Assembly: GCA_007026445.1 (NCBI GenBank) | Contig: VDMD01000003.1 | Span: 744,001-808,000 of the forward strand | Length of the DNA stretch: 64,000 nucleotides | Direction of reading: 5' to 3' | From: Schizophyllum amplum | Lineage: Eukaryota > Basidiomycota > Agaricomycetes > Agaricales > Schizophyllaceae | Part shown: piece after piece, positions 36,314 to 50,331 of the stretch | Layout: the number at the start of each line of letters is the position of its first letter | Numbering within the stretch: the first letter of the stretch is position 1 | Notes under the pieces: model-generated | What the model saw: the letters and a program-made list of their open reading frames with translations, nothing else | Told to the model about the DNA's origin: nothing | Databases searched by the model: none | Position numbers and translations under genes: made by a program

Positions 36314-36616
36314 AGGGTGGCTCTAGCGCCAAGGTCACTATGCATATCTTTGTTCTTCTCTTACACACGCATATTTATTCTCCCTGCACGAACATTGTCT
36401 CGCTTCTGCAGATGTGCGCCTCGACATTCACCCACAACTTCTGCTTCACTTCGGTACATCATGTACTCGCTGGACTTGGGGGTCTCGGGGCTTGACAGTA
36501 CGTATATCGGAGCTATCGGAGCTGCACATACCATCCAATGTACTCTACCATATACATACTTTTGACTCGAAGTGCGTGAACCATGAGGTCAGATTGGATT
36601 CAAGCATACCTTGTGC
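36314..36616. other. Convergent 3' region
   Basis: The 3' flanks of paralogue A and the next minus-strand gene meet here. No gene is seen. Confidence 0.5.
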
Positions 36617-38236
36617 TTACTTGCAGACGATTGCTCGCATCCGTCTGCGAATATCGGTGTCACTAAATCCTATGTAGTGGACATCGACCTCAACGTCGTC
36701 TAATGAATAACAATGCAAAAGCTTCTGTTTCGATTTCATGGCAGTCTGAACATCGCAATACCTGCCCTGTCTCCATCCACCTCCTTTCCTGCCTTCTTGC
36801 TCTCCCCGCTCCTCACAGCCCCCTCCACCAGCAACGAAACCGCCTGCTCCAAACGCTCGCGCCCACCCTTCCCCTTCTTCCCCTTCGCATCCGTCGCTCG
36901 ATCCCAATCAACGCACATATTTAGAAATTCCGTCAACGAGTGGACATGCTTGTCGAACTCCGTGCGCGCATGGCGCCCATTCTCGCTGCCGAGGTCGATC
37001 TTCCACAACCATGAAAGAGTTCGGCCAGCCGCGAACCATGCCACAAGCGGACTGCCGTCGCGAACGGGAAGGACTAGCGTCGGGCAGCCGTCAGGAAGCT
37101 GGTAGTTGAGGATCGATTCGCTTGGTCGTGCGGAGGAGGTCCAGCTGCCGAGACGGTATGGTTTCAGACCTAGAACGGTCACAATCATGCGACGGTGCGT
37201 TGATGACGCCTTCTCCTGAGGAGACATGGATATGACTTTATTCGCCTGCGACAGGAGCGCTGCGGGAGGTTAGTATCCTGGAAGATGTGGTTCATGAAGC
37301 CTTACTTTGAGCTACGTCGTAGTCGCCCTGTAGGAAAGGACCGTGCGCAAAGATCACGTCGGGGGTGAGCTTACGGGGAACAATGGGCGTACGCCCGCTT
37401 GCATAAAGATACGGGCAAAACCAGCCTATGGATCATTCAGCGCCCGACGCAGTACCCAAAGGGCTTGCTCGAAAATCACCTGTCGATGTGTTAAAGTAGT
37501 CCTTCGTCTTGTTTACGATATTGCTCCCCGTCGTCGTATCTGAGGCTTGATAGAAGCCTAGCAGCGCCTCCTTCCTCGTACTGCGATATCGTAGGGTGAT
37601 CTTCACAGTCTGCACATTTTCCGTCTTCAATAGGCGGTCTTTATCCTGGCACATTGCCTCAATAGGTTCCTCTGTAAAGGGTGTTAGATTCATTGTAGAG
37701 ACAGAAACAGTTAAACCACTCACCAATCAGATATTGGTCAGCGTAACCTGAGAGGACGTCTGTACCAGCCTGCGTGACGAGCTCCGCAATGACACCGCCC
37801 CCATCAGTTCACCGCCGACCTCGCTCGCGAAGGGCGTTATCAGTGTGGCCGTTCCTCCAGTTGCGATGTTGATGGTCTCAATTGCCATATCTCGAAAACG
37901 GACGGTGGGGTACACGACAGGGCTTGAGTCACCCCATGGGCTGTATGGAGGCGATTGTCAGTACCTTCTCTGAGTACGCGCACATGGATACGGACCCCAG
38001 GCAGACTACGGCTATGGCCGAGTGTTTCGTCGTCTGAGCTGCAGACGAGAGCAATCGCCCCGTCAGGGACTGTGATAGCATCAGAAACTTCTCCTTCGGG
38101 GTAAAGTAAAGGACGAGCTTACCTCCGTAATCATCCTCGTGAACCAGGACGACTTTTCCTCCTTCTCCGATTCGGTGAATGATGAGTCGTCGATGGGACA
38201 CAGCTCGGATTTCTTGTTCCTGCTTAGTAGAGGCAT
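36617..38236 (-). CDS. Multi-exon protein of unknown function
   Basis: Not recognised. The start at 38236 (MPLLSRNKKSELCPIDDSSF) lies 55 bp downstream of a TATA box. Later exons carry FRDMAIETINIATGGTATLI, then ELVTQAGTDVLSGYADQYLI, IEAMCQDKDRLLKTENVQTV and KITLRYRSTRKEALLGFYQA. Further on come VNKTKDYFNTSTG, ILNYQLPDGCPTLVLPVRDG, LSWLWKIDLGSENGRHARTE and FDKHVHSLTEFLNMCVDWDR. A last intron (donor GTATTG) joins DDVEVDVHYIGFSDTDIRRR and MRAIVCK, stop 36617. The 5' exon joins are uncertain, because two frames between 37930 and 38120 could both be used. No signal peptide or membrane helix is evident, so the product is probably cytosolic or nuclear. Confidence 0.55.
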
Positions 38237-38290
38237 ACTGGATGTAGTGAGGGGGAATAGATGGAGTTGAACGCCTACCAACGTGCACTG

Positions 38291-38297
38291 TTATATA
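38291..38297 (-). promoter_or_regulatory. TATA box of the gene starting at 38236
   Basis: TATATAA on the minus strand, 55 bp upstream of the chosen ATG. Confidence 0.5.
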
Positions 38298-38537
38298 GGC
38301 CCTGCGCAGTGACCTATGCGCGCCACCCAACCTGATGTCATGGTCGCTGCAAGAAAGTGATGGGCGCGAGATGGGATCTCAGCGCACATATGTTGCACAC
38401 TTCTTCACATGTCGCTGGGATTTTTGGGAGTGAATGACGAGGGTGACTCACATGATCACAAGTTCAAGTAGAAACCTCGGAATCGACGGCCGATTTCATG
38501 AGCGGGCTGAGGAACAACGACCTGATCCTCTGGTTTC

Positions 38538-39662
38538 TCATTCGTCGTAGTCGTCTATCATGGTCCCCAGTCCCATTGCGCAGGCCTTCTCCAGAGCAGC
38601 GCATGCTATGGCCACATCCTGCAAGCCCACGCCGACGGATTTGAACATCGTCACTCCGCCATTATTCTCCATGCCCTCTGGCCTGGGCAGCAAAGTTCGT
38701 ATGCCACCTACACCGTCGTCTTCAACGAGCTCGCCGATCTCGGCGACAGCGCCCATGTCGACCTTCGCTTCCAGTAGCTCGCCCGCCTCGTGCGCGCACG
38801 CATCCCGAGAGTCGACGATCAGCGCATGCGCGAGCGCGCGACGGACAAGGTCGGTCTCCACTTCCTTCATATGCGGCTTGTAGCTTCCAATGAGGATAAC
38901 ATGGGCGCCCGCTCGTGCCCAGACGGAAGGAAAGAGAGCCGACGTCGAGGAGGTCGCACAGATGACAATGCTAGCAGCACGCACCGCCTCCTCGACGGCT
39001 GCGTCTCCCTCGGTCGGATTCGCCATGCTGAATTCATGAGCTGCAACTTGTGCGGTGGGGAAGTTCTCCTGCAGCCCATCCACGAGTTTTTGCAACCGCG
39101 CATTCGCGCTGCGATTCACAATGGCGCATCGCGTGAGCGACGGGAAGGTGCGGAGAAAGAGGCTGAGGTGCGCCTGAATCTGCTTCCCCGAGCCGAAAGC
39201 AACTATACTGGTCGGGCTGACCAATCCGACGACGCGTGTGGATAGAAGAGAGCCTGTATATATCGGCTTCAGATGGGTTCAGTCTCTGTATAAAAGGAAT
39301 TTACCTGCGGCATTGCGCAATGCGGTCAGACTTCTGGAGTTAACCATGGCCTGGACTGCACCCGTGTTTTCGTTCAAGACCAGTGTCGAACCGGGGAGGC
39401 CGCGCGTGTCGCCCGGAGAGGATGGGACAGAGACGACCTTGATGGTCGTACCCGTCAGTGCCTCGGTGGCGATTCGCGCAGGCATAAAGAGCGCGGTATG
39501 CTGAGACATAGAGATGCTTGTTCTAAGCGGTGCCGACGACAATGCTGCGTGTCCACTCGACAGCGTCCTGAAGACGTTCACCATGAGCAACTGCAGCTCA
39601 TCCGGCGACATCGATGCCGTGGCAGTCTCGACATTTGACGCGGACAACACGAGTAGGGACAT
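38538..39662 (-). CDS. Ornithine cyclodeaminase / mu-crystallin family protein
   Basis: An NAD(P)-binding enzyme of the OCD/mu-crystallin family; members are ornithine cyclodeaminases, ketimine reductases or alanine dehydrogenases, and the substrate is undecided. Exon 1 starts at 39662 (MSLLVLSASNVETATASMSP), with ALFMPARIATEALTGTTIKV and LVLNENTGAVQAMVNSRSLT then ALRNAAG, the substrate domain. After an intron the Rossmann half runs RVVGLVSPTSIVAFGSGKQI, RCAIVNRSANARLQKLVDGL, ASIVICATSSTSALFPSVWA, GAHVILIGSYKPHMKEVETD and KSVGVGLQDVAIACAALEKA, stop 38538. All core motifs are present. GSGKQIQAH replaces the commoner GxGxQA glycine-rich loop. Confidence 0.8.
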
Positions 39663-39994
39663 GGCAGGAGAATATCAGGCCGTGTGTCAGCCTGGGCGAT
39701 GTCGTGGATCACTGGCTGGGCCGTCGACGATAAAGAAAAGGGCAGACATTGTTTCCGTTCTCGGCAAGTCAAGTTGTGACTCGCTTTACGCCAGCGAGTC
39801 GGGTCTTGCCGAAATGGACCCACACTTCGATCTGGATCTCAAGTACTGCAAGCCAGAGCAAGGGACACACAAAATCAGGGAGTCATATACGGTCATTGCT
39901 CATTCGAGCATACATCATGAGCAGCCAACAAGTTATTTAGTATCAAGCGAGGGCACGAAAGCGAGTACCACTCCTCCGTGGGCCAATCAACACC
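39663..39994. other. Short intergenic region
   Basis: This is the 5' flank of the cyclodeaminase gene and 3' flank of the hydrophobin gene. Nothing else is seen. Confidence 0.5.
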
Positions 39995-40500
39995 TCAAAG
40001 AATGTTGATGGGGACACAGTTGACGTTGACCAAACCGTTCTGTGGCAGTCTCAGCAAAGAGAATTGCACTGTACTAGTTCGAAATCACATACCTGGTAGG
40101 TGTCGCTGCAGCAGACCGTCTGCGCCGTGCACTTGGTGCCTCCGACACCGATGGCGGTGATGGGCGAGCAGTTGAGACCACTGTCCCTTTCCGTCAGCAT
40201 GCGCTACTTAAGAACAACGTAATAACAGCAAAGCGTACACGAGGTCGTGAATGTTCTTGACGACGACGCCAACGCCGGCGAGAAGGCCTTGGATAGACTT
40301 GTCGGTGGTCTGCGGGACGATAATTCGTGAGCAAGCAAATCTCGGCGATGCGGTGGAAGCCATACCTTGGTGGTCTTGTTGCAGCAGTACACGCCGCCAC
40401 CGGAGCAGCTGGCGGGCTTGCCAGTCTCGGCGCCGCGGGGGACGGCGCCGGCGATGGCGAGCGCGGGCAGAGCGAGGACGAGGGCAGAGAAGAAGCGCAT
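39995..40500 (-). CDS. Class I hydrophobin
   Basis: A small secreted amphipathic protein that self-assembles on hyphal surfaces. Its signal peptide is [20 protein letters not shown]. The mature part has all eight Cys in hydrophobin order: [14 protein letters not shown] (C-x6-CC), a long loop ([20 protein letters not shown]), [20 protein letters not shown] (C-x12-C-x5-CC), then CCSDTYQQ and [11 protein letters not shown]. The first CC is followed by the long loop typical of class I. Three introns separate four exons; the join at NIHDLV|GLNC uses a GTACGC donor. The total is about 113 residues, normal. A TATA box lies 104 bp upstream. Confidence 0.92.
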
Positions 40501-40603
40501 GGTTGCTGAGTACGAGGCGGGTGGAGAAGGCTGGAGAGGGCTTGAAGAGCGAAGGGAAGTGTCGCTGGTTTGAAGCTGAGGAGTAGAGGCCGTCCAGCCT
40601 CCC

Positions 40604-40610
40604 TTTTATA
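40604..40610 (-). promoter_or_regulatory. TATA box of the hydrophobin gene
   Basis: TATAAAA (then GGGAGG) on the minus strand, 104 bp upstream of the hydrophobin ATG. This suits a strongly transcribed gene. Confidence 0.65.
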
Positions 40611-41763
40611 CCTGCTCGAGCTGCCCAAGAGCGTCACTTCCCCGCAGATGCATTACGCAGCTGGGGGCTGGGCAGCGGGACCGCATCGAGCTTGGCACTT
40701 GTGATCCTTCATTTCGTAGGCGGGAGGACCTGCATGTACCTTGGGGATTAACGACATTATTCGATGTCTTTCCATTACCTGACCCTACCTGCCGGTATCC
40801 ACACAGCTTTACATGGTCCAGACGATGTGGGGCTGTGGAATTGAGTTTGTTCTGTTAAATACAGTGTGAGCGAGGGCAGCGCACCAGGCCTTGAGGTCCC
40901 TCATGCACTCGGGGCTCATGCAAGTACTCTGGGAAGGGCGAAAGGAAAGGAGAAAGCGTACCACAAACATAGTAGCCGTCAGCGCCACTGAGGAAGTTAC
41001 TTGTTGTTCGACGTCTCGAAATCTGAGCTTCGTCAGGCAAGATGTACAGCGTGATCTCCAGCGAAAGTCACTTGGCAGATTCCACGTCGTCTGAGGCTCT
41101 TGAACTATCTCGAAGTCGGCCGAGGGGGTACAGCGCGGACGCCAGAATCTGCACCCGCGGACAGTCGGCGTGTCCTAGCAGTAAGGTTCGGCAACAGCGT
41201 ACAAGACACCCGTGGCCGTGCTTCACGGGATGAACAAACAGCGTCCTGACGCGCATATACGCATCCCCAAGCTCAGCCGATGGTCCTAATACTTTAGCAT
41301 CGTCACAGAAGAACTTCATAGAACGCAGGAAACTCACTATGCGTGCATCATTGTCCAGCGATGGTCAGAGAGGCGTTACGGGACCTGCGTAAAGCACTGC
41401 AAGGAGCTAGACGCATTGGGTCTAGCATGTCCCTTGCAGTTCTGCGGTAAAAAAGTCCGGCCCCGAAGCTTGATAGGATACTGGACACTTTGTTGACAAC
41501 TCGCCAGCGGGTATTGACAACGTGCATCCCCGACAGGCAGATCTGCCTCAAGGCAATGCAGAACGACCTGAGAGCGACCATGCCAGGTGACGGGAGGGCT
41601 CGACTTGTTCACAATTGGCCTGTATAAAAGACATAACTTACATACAGCGGAATCATGGACGGCGTACAGGGGTGAACACGACAACAGAGAAGATGCGAAG
41701 AGTCCGGATAGCGAGAAGCAGCGAGGAAGAAACAGCAGTCGGATTGCGATTATTCGGTCATGA
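40611..41763. other. Intergenic region between hydrophobin and NUDT21 homologue
   Basis: This includes the hydrophobin promoter. Minus-strand frames at 41068-41337 and 41376-41684 have no family resemblance. No RNA gene is seen. Confidence 0.45.
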
Positions 41764-42753
<990 letters not shown>

Positions 42754-43075
42754 TTTGGTTTACTTCAAGATGGAGAACGCGAACAAGAAGAACAAGGAGC
42801 GTGAAGCAGCGGACACAAAAGGCGCGATATTCTCACGCCCCATCACCGTTACAGTGACCAAGGTCACAGCATGTTCGACTTGACTTTGCGGCTAGAGGAT
42901 AGGAAAGAGGCCCATGCACAGCATGACATAGACGACAACATTTCATGTGCAGAATATATATATACAGAATAAATAGTGATATGCATGAAGAAGGTAAGAA
43001 ACAAACATATGCGTAAGATACTTGACAATGGACATCGACGCTTCCTCGTTCTGATCTGCCACTCCGAGTCACTGC
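42754..43075. other. Region between NUDT21 homologue and paralogue B
   Basis: This holds the NUDT21 promoter and the 3' flank of paralogue B. An AT-rich run at 42953-42978 (ATATATATATA) may belong to the 3' end signals of paralogue B. Confidence 0.4.
42854..42867. promoter_or_regulatory. Inverted repeat GTGACC-AA-GGTCAC upstream of NUDT21 homologue
   Basis: Perfect 6-bp arms with a 2-bp spacer, about 100 bp upstream of the NUDT21 ATG. Function is inferred only from symmetry and position. Confidence 0.3.
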
Positions 43076-44672
43076 CTACTGCGCGAGACGCGAAGAGCGC
43101 CGAGTGGGCTCAACAATCGGGCGAGAATTAGCACCCTTGCGAGCCTTGGTGGGCCTCAGGTCCTTCGAAGCCGCAGCATCCTCCGCATCGTCGGCATTGT
43201 CACGCGCACGCTTGGTGCTACGATGCGGCTTCGGCGCATCAGCGGTAGCTGTCGACTCCTCCTGAGCAGCGCCCTTCGCCTTCGCCGCCGCCCTCGTCGC
43301 CCTAGGTGCTGCCTCCTTCGTCTTGGATACCTCCTCCTTGGGTGCTGCCTTCGGCGCTGCGACGATCTTCCTCGGCTTCGCCTCGACATCTTTCTTCGAC
43401 TTTGTCTCGACGGCTTTCTTCGGCTTCGGGTCGGCGACCTTCTTGGGCTTCGACTCTGCAGCCTTCTTGACCTTGGGCTCAGCGACCTTCATCACCTTGG
43501 GCTCAGCCGTCTTCTTGACCTTGGGCTCTGCAGCCTTCTTGGGCTTAGGCTGAGGCTCAGCAGCCGGCTTTGCCTGCTTCGTCGCGACGCGTGTGCTGCG
43601 GCGGACAGTGGGCTCGGGAGCATGCGCAGGGGCGGGAGCGGGAGTCGGTGCAGGCGCTGGCGCGGGAGCCTCAGCCTTACCCTTGCCCTTCGCGGACCTC
43701 GTGGCACATGGCGCAACGTCAGAGTCGCTGTACTCCGAGAGCGCACTGAGCGACGATACGGTAGACATAGGTGCAGCGGGTGCAACGACAGTAGGGGCGG
43801 CGGGAGTAGCGGCGGCGGCGACGAGAGCAGGGGCAGCGAAGGTCACGGCGCGGGGAACGACGCCAGGCGCATCCGTCTGGACCATCCGCTCGATATAGAT
43901 CGCCTTAGCAGCCGCCTCTACGAAGCGCTCCCTGGCCGCAGTATCCTCCACGATGACCTCCAGCGGGTGATGCTCCTCGTTGTACGGCTCGAAGGAGATG
44001 CTGAACCCGCCGTCGATGACGGGCATCTCCTGACCGTCCTTGAAGGCAACGAGCTCGTACAGGGGAGCGTTGGTGTTGGCAGGGCCCTGGGCCGCAGGAA
44101 CCGTCTTCTGCGAGATCTCGGAATTGTAGAAGCCCTTAGAGTATGCAGCGGGCTCCGGCGGGTCTTGACCAGCGACTACGACTTCCTGGAGGGTGTATGT
44201 GTTGTCGCTAAAGGATGAGTCAGTACGCGCAAACACATGAGGCAATGCACCACGCACCGCATGGCTTTCTTGACCTCCTCCGTGATCTCTTCCCTGCAGA
44301 CTCGCGTCAGTGACAAGCACTAGAGAGACAGCGTATGATATCGTACAAAGATTCAGGAACCTCGTCGATGCCGTCGTCGCTGGGCAGCCAGCGCAATATA
44401 TACGACATCATCTTGACCTCAGGGAAGTTTTTCCCGCGACTGGAGCCGGCGTAGTTCTCTGACGCCTTGGCCACAACCTTGAGCGCCTCAAGGAAGGCCG
44501 CCTGCTGCTCGGAGGGGCCTGCTGGAATTGCGGGAGCAGCAGCGTTGACGGCTGGGGCTGGGGCTGGAGCTGGAGCTGGGACTGGGGCAGCCAGCGCGGG
44601 AGCAGGGACGGCCGCGGCTAGCCCATGGGCGGCGGCGGCAGCTGGGGGATTGGCGGTCTGAGCACTGGCCAT
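43076..44672 (-). CDS. Lysine/alanine-rich nuclear protein, paralogue B (histone-H1-like tail)
   Basis: A 497-residue paralogue of the gene at 34827-36313, on the opposite strand. The layout is the same: Ala/Pro-rich start (PAPAPAPAPA), folded domain (EQQAAFLEALKVVAKASENY, MMSYILRWLPSDDGIDEVPE, YSKGFYNSEISQKTVPAAQG, PVIDGGFSISFEPYNEEHHP, LEVIVEDTAARERFVEAAAK), Ser segment VSTVSSLSALSEYSDSD, and a longer tail of AEPKVKK-type repeats. RRSTRV, RSTKRA and a C-terminal RRSSRLAQ carry the basic motifs. The introns are 44294-44346 (53 nt) and 44208-44257 (50 nt), at the same positions and phases as in paralogue A, and exon 2 is again 36 nt. The role is inferred to be chromatin-associated; no characterised family is recognised. 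Confidence 0.75.
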
Positions 44673-44805
44673 CACTGGAATGCAGATTGTGGTCAGGGTT
44701 AGGTTGGGAGAGTAGCTGTGAGGCGAGCTGGAGGGCTGCGAGCTGACAAGATGCTCTGGATGACGGTGGTCAAGAGAAAAAGACCAGCGTGTGTGGCGGG
44801 GCCCT

Positions 44806-44813
44806 TTTGTACT
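44806..44813 (-). promoter_or_regulatory. TATA-like element of paralogue B
   Basis: TACAAAAG within CCGGCGGAGTACAAAAGG on the minus strand, about 141 bp upstream of the ATG. It matches the TATA block of paralogue A except for one T-to-C change inside the TATA itself. Confidence 0.6.
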
Positions 44814-45458
44814 CCGCCGGCCCGCGTCCCGGGGAATGAAGGCGAGAGGGCCATTGTGCTCCCAAAAAGGCAACGAAATAAAGGGATTTGCAATAGATGT
44901 CCCGTGATTTCGGCCTCGTTGTTTCTCTTGTTTATCGTCTTGCTTGTTTACCGTCTGGCGTCCGCTATGTCGCCGTCTTTTCCTCCTGCTTTAGACGCGC
45001 GAGTATCGGCGTCGTCCTGAGAAAGCCAGGCTACTCAGTTCACACTCGGCGGTTCGTCAAGCAGTCCACGCACCCGCACGACGCCACCGGAGCGTTATCG
45101 ATGACCGGTCACTTTCTTGCACCGCCACCAGCTTCGCCGAAATCCTCGGGATCGGAAGCGCGCTTTGAGAGACCGGAGTTCTTGGCAGCCGCTGAAAGGT
45201 AAGAATTGACTGCATCGTCAAAGATCGACGAAGGAGGCCTGTCTTCGATAGCGGAAAGACGAGCCGTCACCAGGGATCTCGAGGATCTCAAAGATCGATA
45301 TTTCTGCAGTCGGGCGAGCGGAAAGCGCGTCGCATTATTGTCGCGGTCGGTCGGTGGTCGCTACCGTGCTTCCAAGCATAGATGCTGCGTATCATTCCCC
45401 TGTATTCCGTGTCTTCGTCCTATAACCTCTAACAAACCTGTCTAGAAAGCAAATACAG
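44814..45458. other. Intergenic region, no gene seen
   Basis: The first 70 bp or so is promoter shared with paralogue A. The rest is the 3' flank of the F-box gene. Open frames here are short and lack motifs. Confidence 0.45.
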
Positions 45459-47939
45459 TCAAGTCACCCATGTCCCGCTGTAAGGACGTTGGTCAGCATA
45501 TCCATCATCTTCGACGACCACCTCCATGACCGTCCCCCCATCCATCCATCCCAAACCTCAAATCCACTTACCCTAAACCCAATAATCCTATGCTGATCCA
45601 GCTCAAAAGCATGGAACTCCTCGTCTACGCACCGAGCCGACCTGCGGAACGGCAAAGACGTCGTCACCGGCATGTCGAACAGCGCGCGCTCCAGGATGGT
45701 CGTCGGCTGCCAACGCACATACGTCGTCACGCCCTCGTCTTCGCGTGTGCTGCGGTCTGTACGCCCGCCGATTGTGCCCCCGTCAGCAGTCGTTAATCCA
45801 CCGTCGGCAGCACTCCCACCGGCAATGCTGCTGCCCCCGCCGACAGCGCCGCTACCTCCTGCAAAGTCTAGCTGCGACGCACTGTTGTTTCCGTGCAATG
45901 TGCTACTGCTGGCATGCAGGGCGGGCCCGATGGGGGGCGCCGTGCCGGTCGTCGGTGCGCTGCGGCTCCTCACATGGCCGGTTGACTTCCTTGCAACGCC
46001 GAAGGTTTTCATCGCATCGTCACCAGGCTTACCACGGATATTGAAGTCCAGAATGTTGAGGTAGTGTTTCTCAAGGCCATCCGTGGACAGGTGGCGCAGG
46101 GGGTACACCGCGCGGCCGCCGTAGACGTATCTGGGAGGACCGTCAGCCCTGCTGAGGAAATAGGTGAGGAACATCCAACGTACCTCAGCAGCACCGACGG
46201 AATGACCTCCTCCATCAGCCTCGTCCGCGTCGGCCCCCAGTCCCGCCACGGCACCCGCAGCGCGCCGACGCTGGGGTCATACGCAGCAAGTTCCCTGAGG
46301 AAGGTGCGGTTATGCACGAAAAGATTGAAGTGCCGCACCTCCGCGTCTGCGCTCTCGTACCCGATCGTGATGACGTGCAGGCGGCTATCGGGCGCGACCG
46401 CGACGCTTTGGGAGGGTGAGCGGATGTGGGAGGATGAATGTCCGTCGGATAGGGAGTCTTCGTCGGACAGTGCGTCTTCCAGCGAGCCTTCCTCGAGCGA
46501 CGACTGCGCGGCAAAGTGCGCCTGGTGCGTGGTAGAGCCCGCCTGGTGCGTGGCCAAGCCCGCCTGCCGCGCAGTAGCAGCCGCCTTTCTCGGCCCCGCC
46601 ATAAACGGGTCCGCATGCATCAAAATATGCGTCGGATGCGCGCCCATCCGCAACAGCGGCAGGCTGAGTGTCGTGCATAGCGTCGGCACGCGAGGCCTAG
46701 GCGGATCCGTTGGTGTGCGAGGCCTAAGCATATCCGTTCGTGTGTGGGGTTCGCGGGGATCGGCTGGTTCGCAGGGATCGCTGGGCTCGCAGGGATCGCT
46801 GGGCTCGCGCAGATTGGTTGGCTCGCGCGCATCTGTCGGCGTACGAGGCCCACGCGGATCGAAGGTGTACAGGCTGAACCCGCCGACGCCGAGCGTGGAG
46901 GGGATAGCCAGGGCGGAGTCGGAGAGGAAGGAGAAGCCGGCGGCGTTCTGGGGGATGTGTTCGTTGTGCATGTCCTGGGAGGTGTGGGGGTCAGTGATCA
47001 GGGCGCAGACAGTGGTCGGATGCCTGCAGCCGCGGGTCAGAAGAGACGGACGTACGAAAAGCTCCTGCCCCGTCTTCCAATTCCATCCGACCAACCGCGG
47101 CTGCCAGAAGCCGTTGGTAATGAACAAGCCCAGCACGTCGTTGACTATTTGCATCGAGATGGATGCGAGGAGGACGTGTTGGGGTACGGGGACTGTGAGG
47201 ACAGGCGTCTGCGTTAGCGGATGCTCTTCATTGGTGGTCACCGTCCTGATGTGCAGCTTGATGATGCGAGTGCCCGGAGTGGGGCCTCCTCTGCATACGG
47301 CACCATGAGAACGCGCACGTATACGGATGGAATGAATAGGTGCGCACGCAGGCTCCATCCGGTCGTCCAGATGCACGATTAAGCTGCGATGCTGACCATG
47401 AGACTGCGCAGGACTTCAATGCAAGGGGATACGCACTCCTGACTGGGATCCATGGCAAAGTCGCGGGAAAAGAAGTCGAGGGCCAGTGTGGTCGGCTCCG
47501 CTGGCGTCTCGTCCTCCGCGGTGGGTAGATCGACAATGGTCAGGTCCTGGTGCGTCCTAGACTGTACGTACATTCCGCCAACCAGCTCATACGTCTGGCA
47601 GTCCTGCGACATGGGGATTCGGAACTTGCGCTTCCACTGGATGTGCTCCCATGACCGGCGCCGGTCATGGAGGTGATGCAGACGCTCGGCGTACGACGCG
47701 ACTGTCGGTTCTCCCGTGTCGACGAGTCCATCCCGCTCGAGTTGTATGATGTATTGCAGCTGCGCGTAGTCGTCGACAGTCTTGCAGCATGCTCTGGACG
47801 TCTGGAATGTCGTTCAAAGGGGGTCGTCATCGCACACCGGGAAGAGGGAACCCACTGTCCGCCATTGCAACAGGTCGAGGGCAGAGAGAAAGTGCAGAAT
47901 ATGCACAACAATCTCCTCCGGAAGCTCTAGAAGTTGCAT
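45459..47939 (-). CDS. F-box protein
   Basis: A probable substrate adaptor of an SCF ubiquitin ligase. It starts at 47939 with MQLLELPEEIVVHILHFLSA then LDLLQWRTVG, the F-box helix pattern. The following exons match a common Agaricomycete F-box protein layout: LQYIIQLERDGLV, SYAERLHHLHDRRRSWEHIQ, WKRKFRIPM, CQTYELVGGMYVQSR, ALDFFSRDFAMDPSQ. Later come NDVLGLFITNGFWQPRLVGW, ALAIPSTLGVGGFSLYTFDP, a low-complexity region of REP/CEP repeats, VPWRDWGPTRTRLMEEVIPS and VYGGRAVYPLRHLSTDGLEK. A Gly/Ser-rich loop, ELDQHRIIGFR and a last exon VVVEDDGYADQRPYSGTWVT end it at 45459. The C-terminal half may form a beta-propeller-like fold; the target is unknown. The spacer to DIM1 on the other strand is only 225 bp. 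Confidence 0.75.
46750..46839. repeat. Five tandem 18-bp units inside the F-box gene
   Basis: Five consecutive imperfect 18-bp units (TTCGCAGGGATCGCTGGG-like) encode, on the minus strand, the hexapeptide pattern REPTNL-REPSDP-CEPSDP-CEPADP. The length is a multiple of three, so copy-number change keeps the frame. Confidence 0.8.
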
Positions 47940-48164
47940 GAGTCTCCACGATTTATCAATCCCTCGTCCAAGGTCCTTGACGTCGCCGGGCGCCTCGGGG
48001 TGGGCGAGCAGAGCCGGTCTATCGGACCGGAATCCGGTCACATCGAAAGTCACGCCGATCACTTGTCCGATCGAGGGAAACTCGAGGTCAACTGAACTTG
48101 AACCTCATATTCTTGCAATCCCACCGACATCAGTATAGTTCCTGGAAGAACACATCCTTCTCTG

Positions 48165-49554
<1,390 letters not shown>

Positions 49555-50331
49555 TGGGCGGTATTGGCTCCGCATCCCCTACGGATGCGATGTTGCTAAT
49601 GCCACTGCCGGGCGCGACGTTGCCACTGGGTGCGGTGTTGCCTCACTCGACCAGTACTAGGCCCGGTGGCTCGACCAGACCCGCGGGCGGACATCCTAAA
49701 ACGGCGAGCTATATCACAAAATTACCGTCGTCGCAGTCCTGCGCCGGTATAGCAGAGTGTCACTCCCGCGGCCGTGTCGATGTTTTTAGGCCGCGATGGT
49801 GTTGATGTTCTAGGGCACGCCGGGCCACCCTCACCACTGTCATCCGACACGACAGTCTAGTAAAGGCTCACTAAGAGCTACATTGCCATGGCCTTCCATC
49901 TTTCTGGTATCCTACCATCTTCCTGGTCCCCTACGATCTTCCTACCACCCACTTTGCGTCTGTCGGGCTTTACCTACTCCCATCTATGTATCATTGTACG
50001 TCTATGTACCTCGGATATGGTCATTATGATGTGCTGCTGAGAAGATCTCCAACCGAGTGATTTAGAGGTCTTGATCTTCAGTTGAGTGAACCTCTTCAAG
50101 TCACAACCACCATCATATTTGCTCTTTGCATTCAACGAAAGGAAACTCTCTTTACTTGAAGTTGAACATGCGAGAAGCCGCCTCCGATGCCAATGACTTC
50201 TAAGATCCGCGCCGTCTTTCTTTCCCTCCCGTCGATTCTCAGTTCCACTCCCCTCGATTCTCTTGTCTACTCTCTCTCTCATTGCCCTTCTCCCCTTCCC
50301 TCTCTCGCCCACTTTTCCTATCACCCTAGTT
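49555..50331. other. Convergent 3' intergenic region
   Basis: The 3' flanks of DIM1 and the proline-rich gene meet here. No gene or RNA is recognised. Confidence 0.5.

Noticed and set aside
39285..39300. TATAAAAGG motif at about 39288
   Set aside because: It lies inside an intron of the cyclodeaminase gene, on the strand opposite to any start nearby.
46064..47308. 414-codon plus-strand frame
   Set aside because: It lies opposite the F-box gene and consists largely of the complement of its low-complexity repeats.
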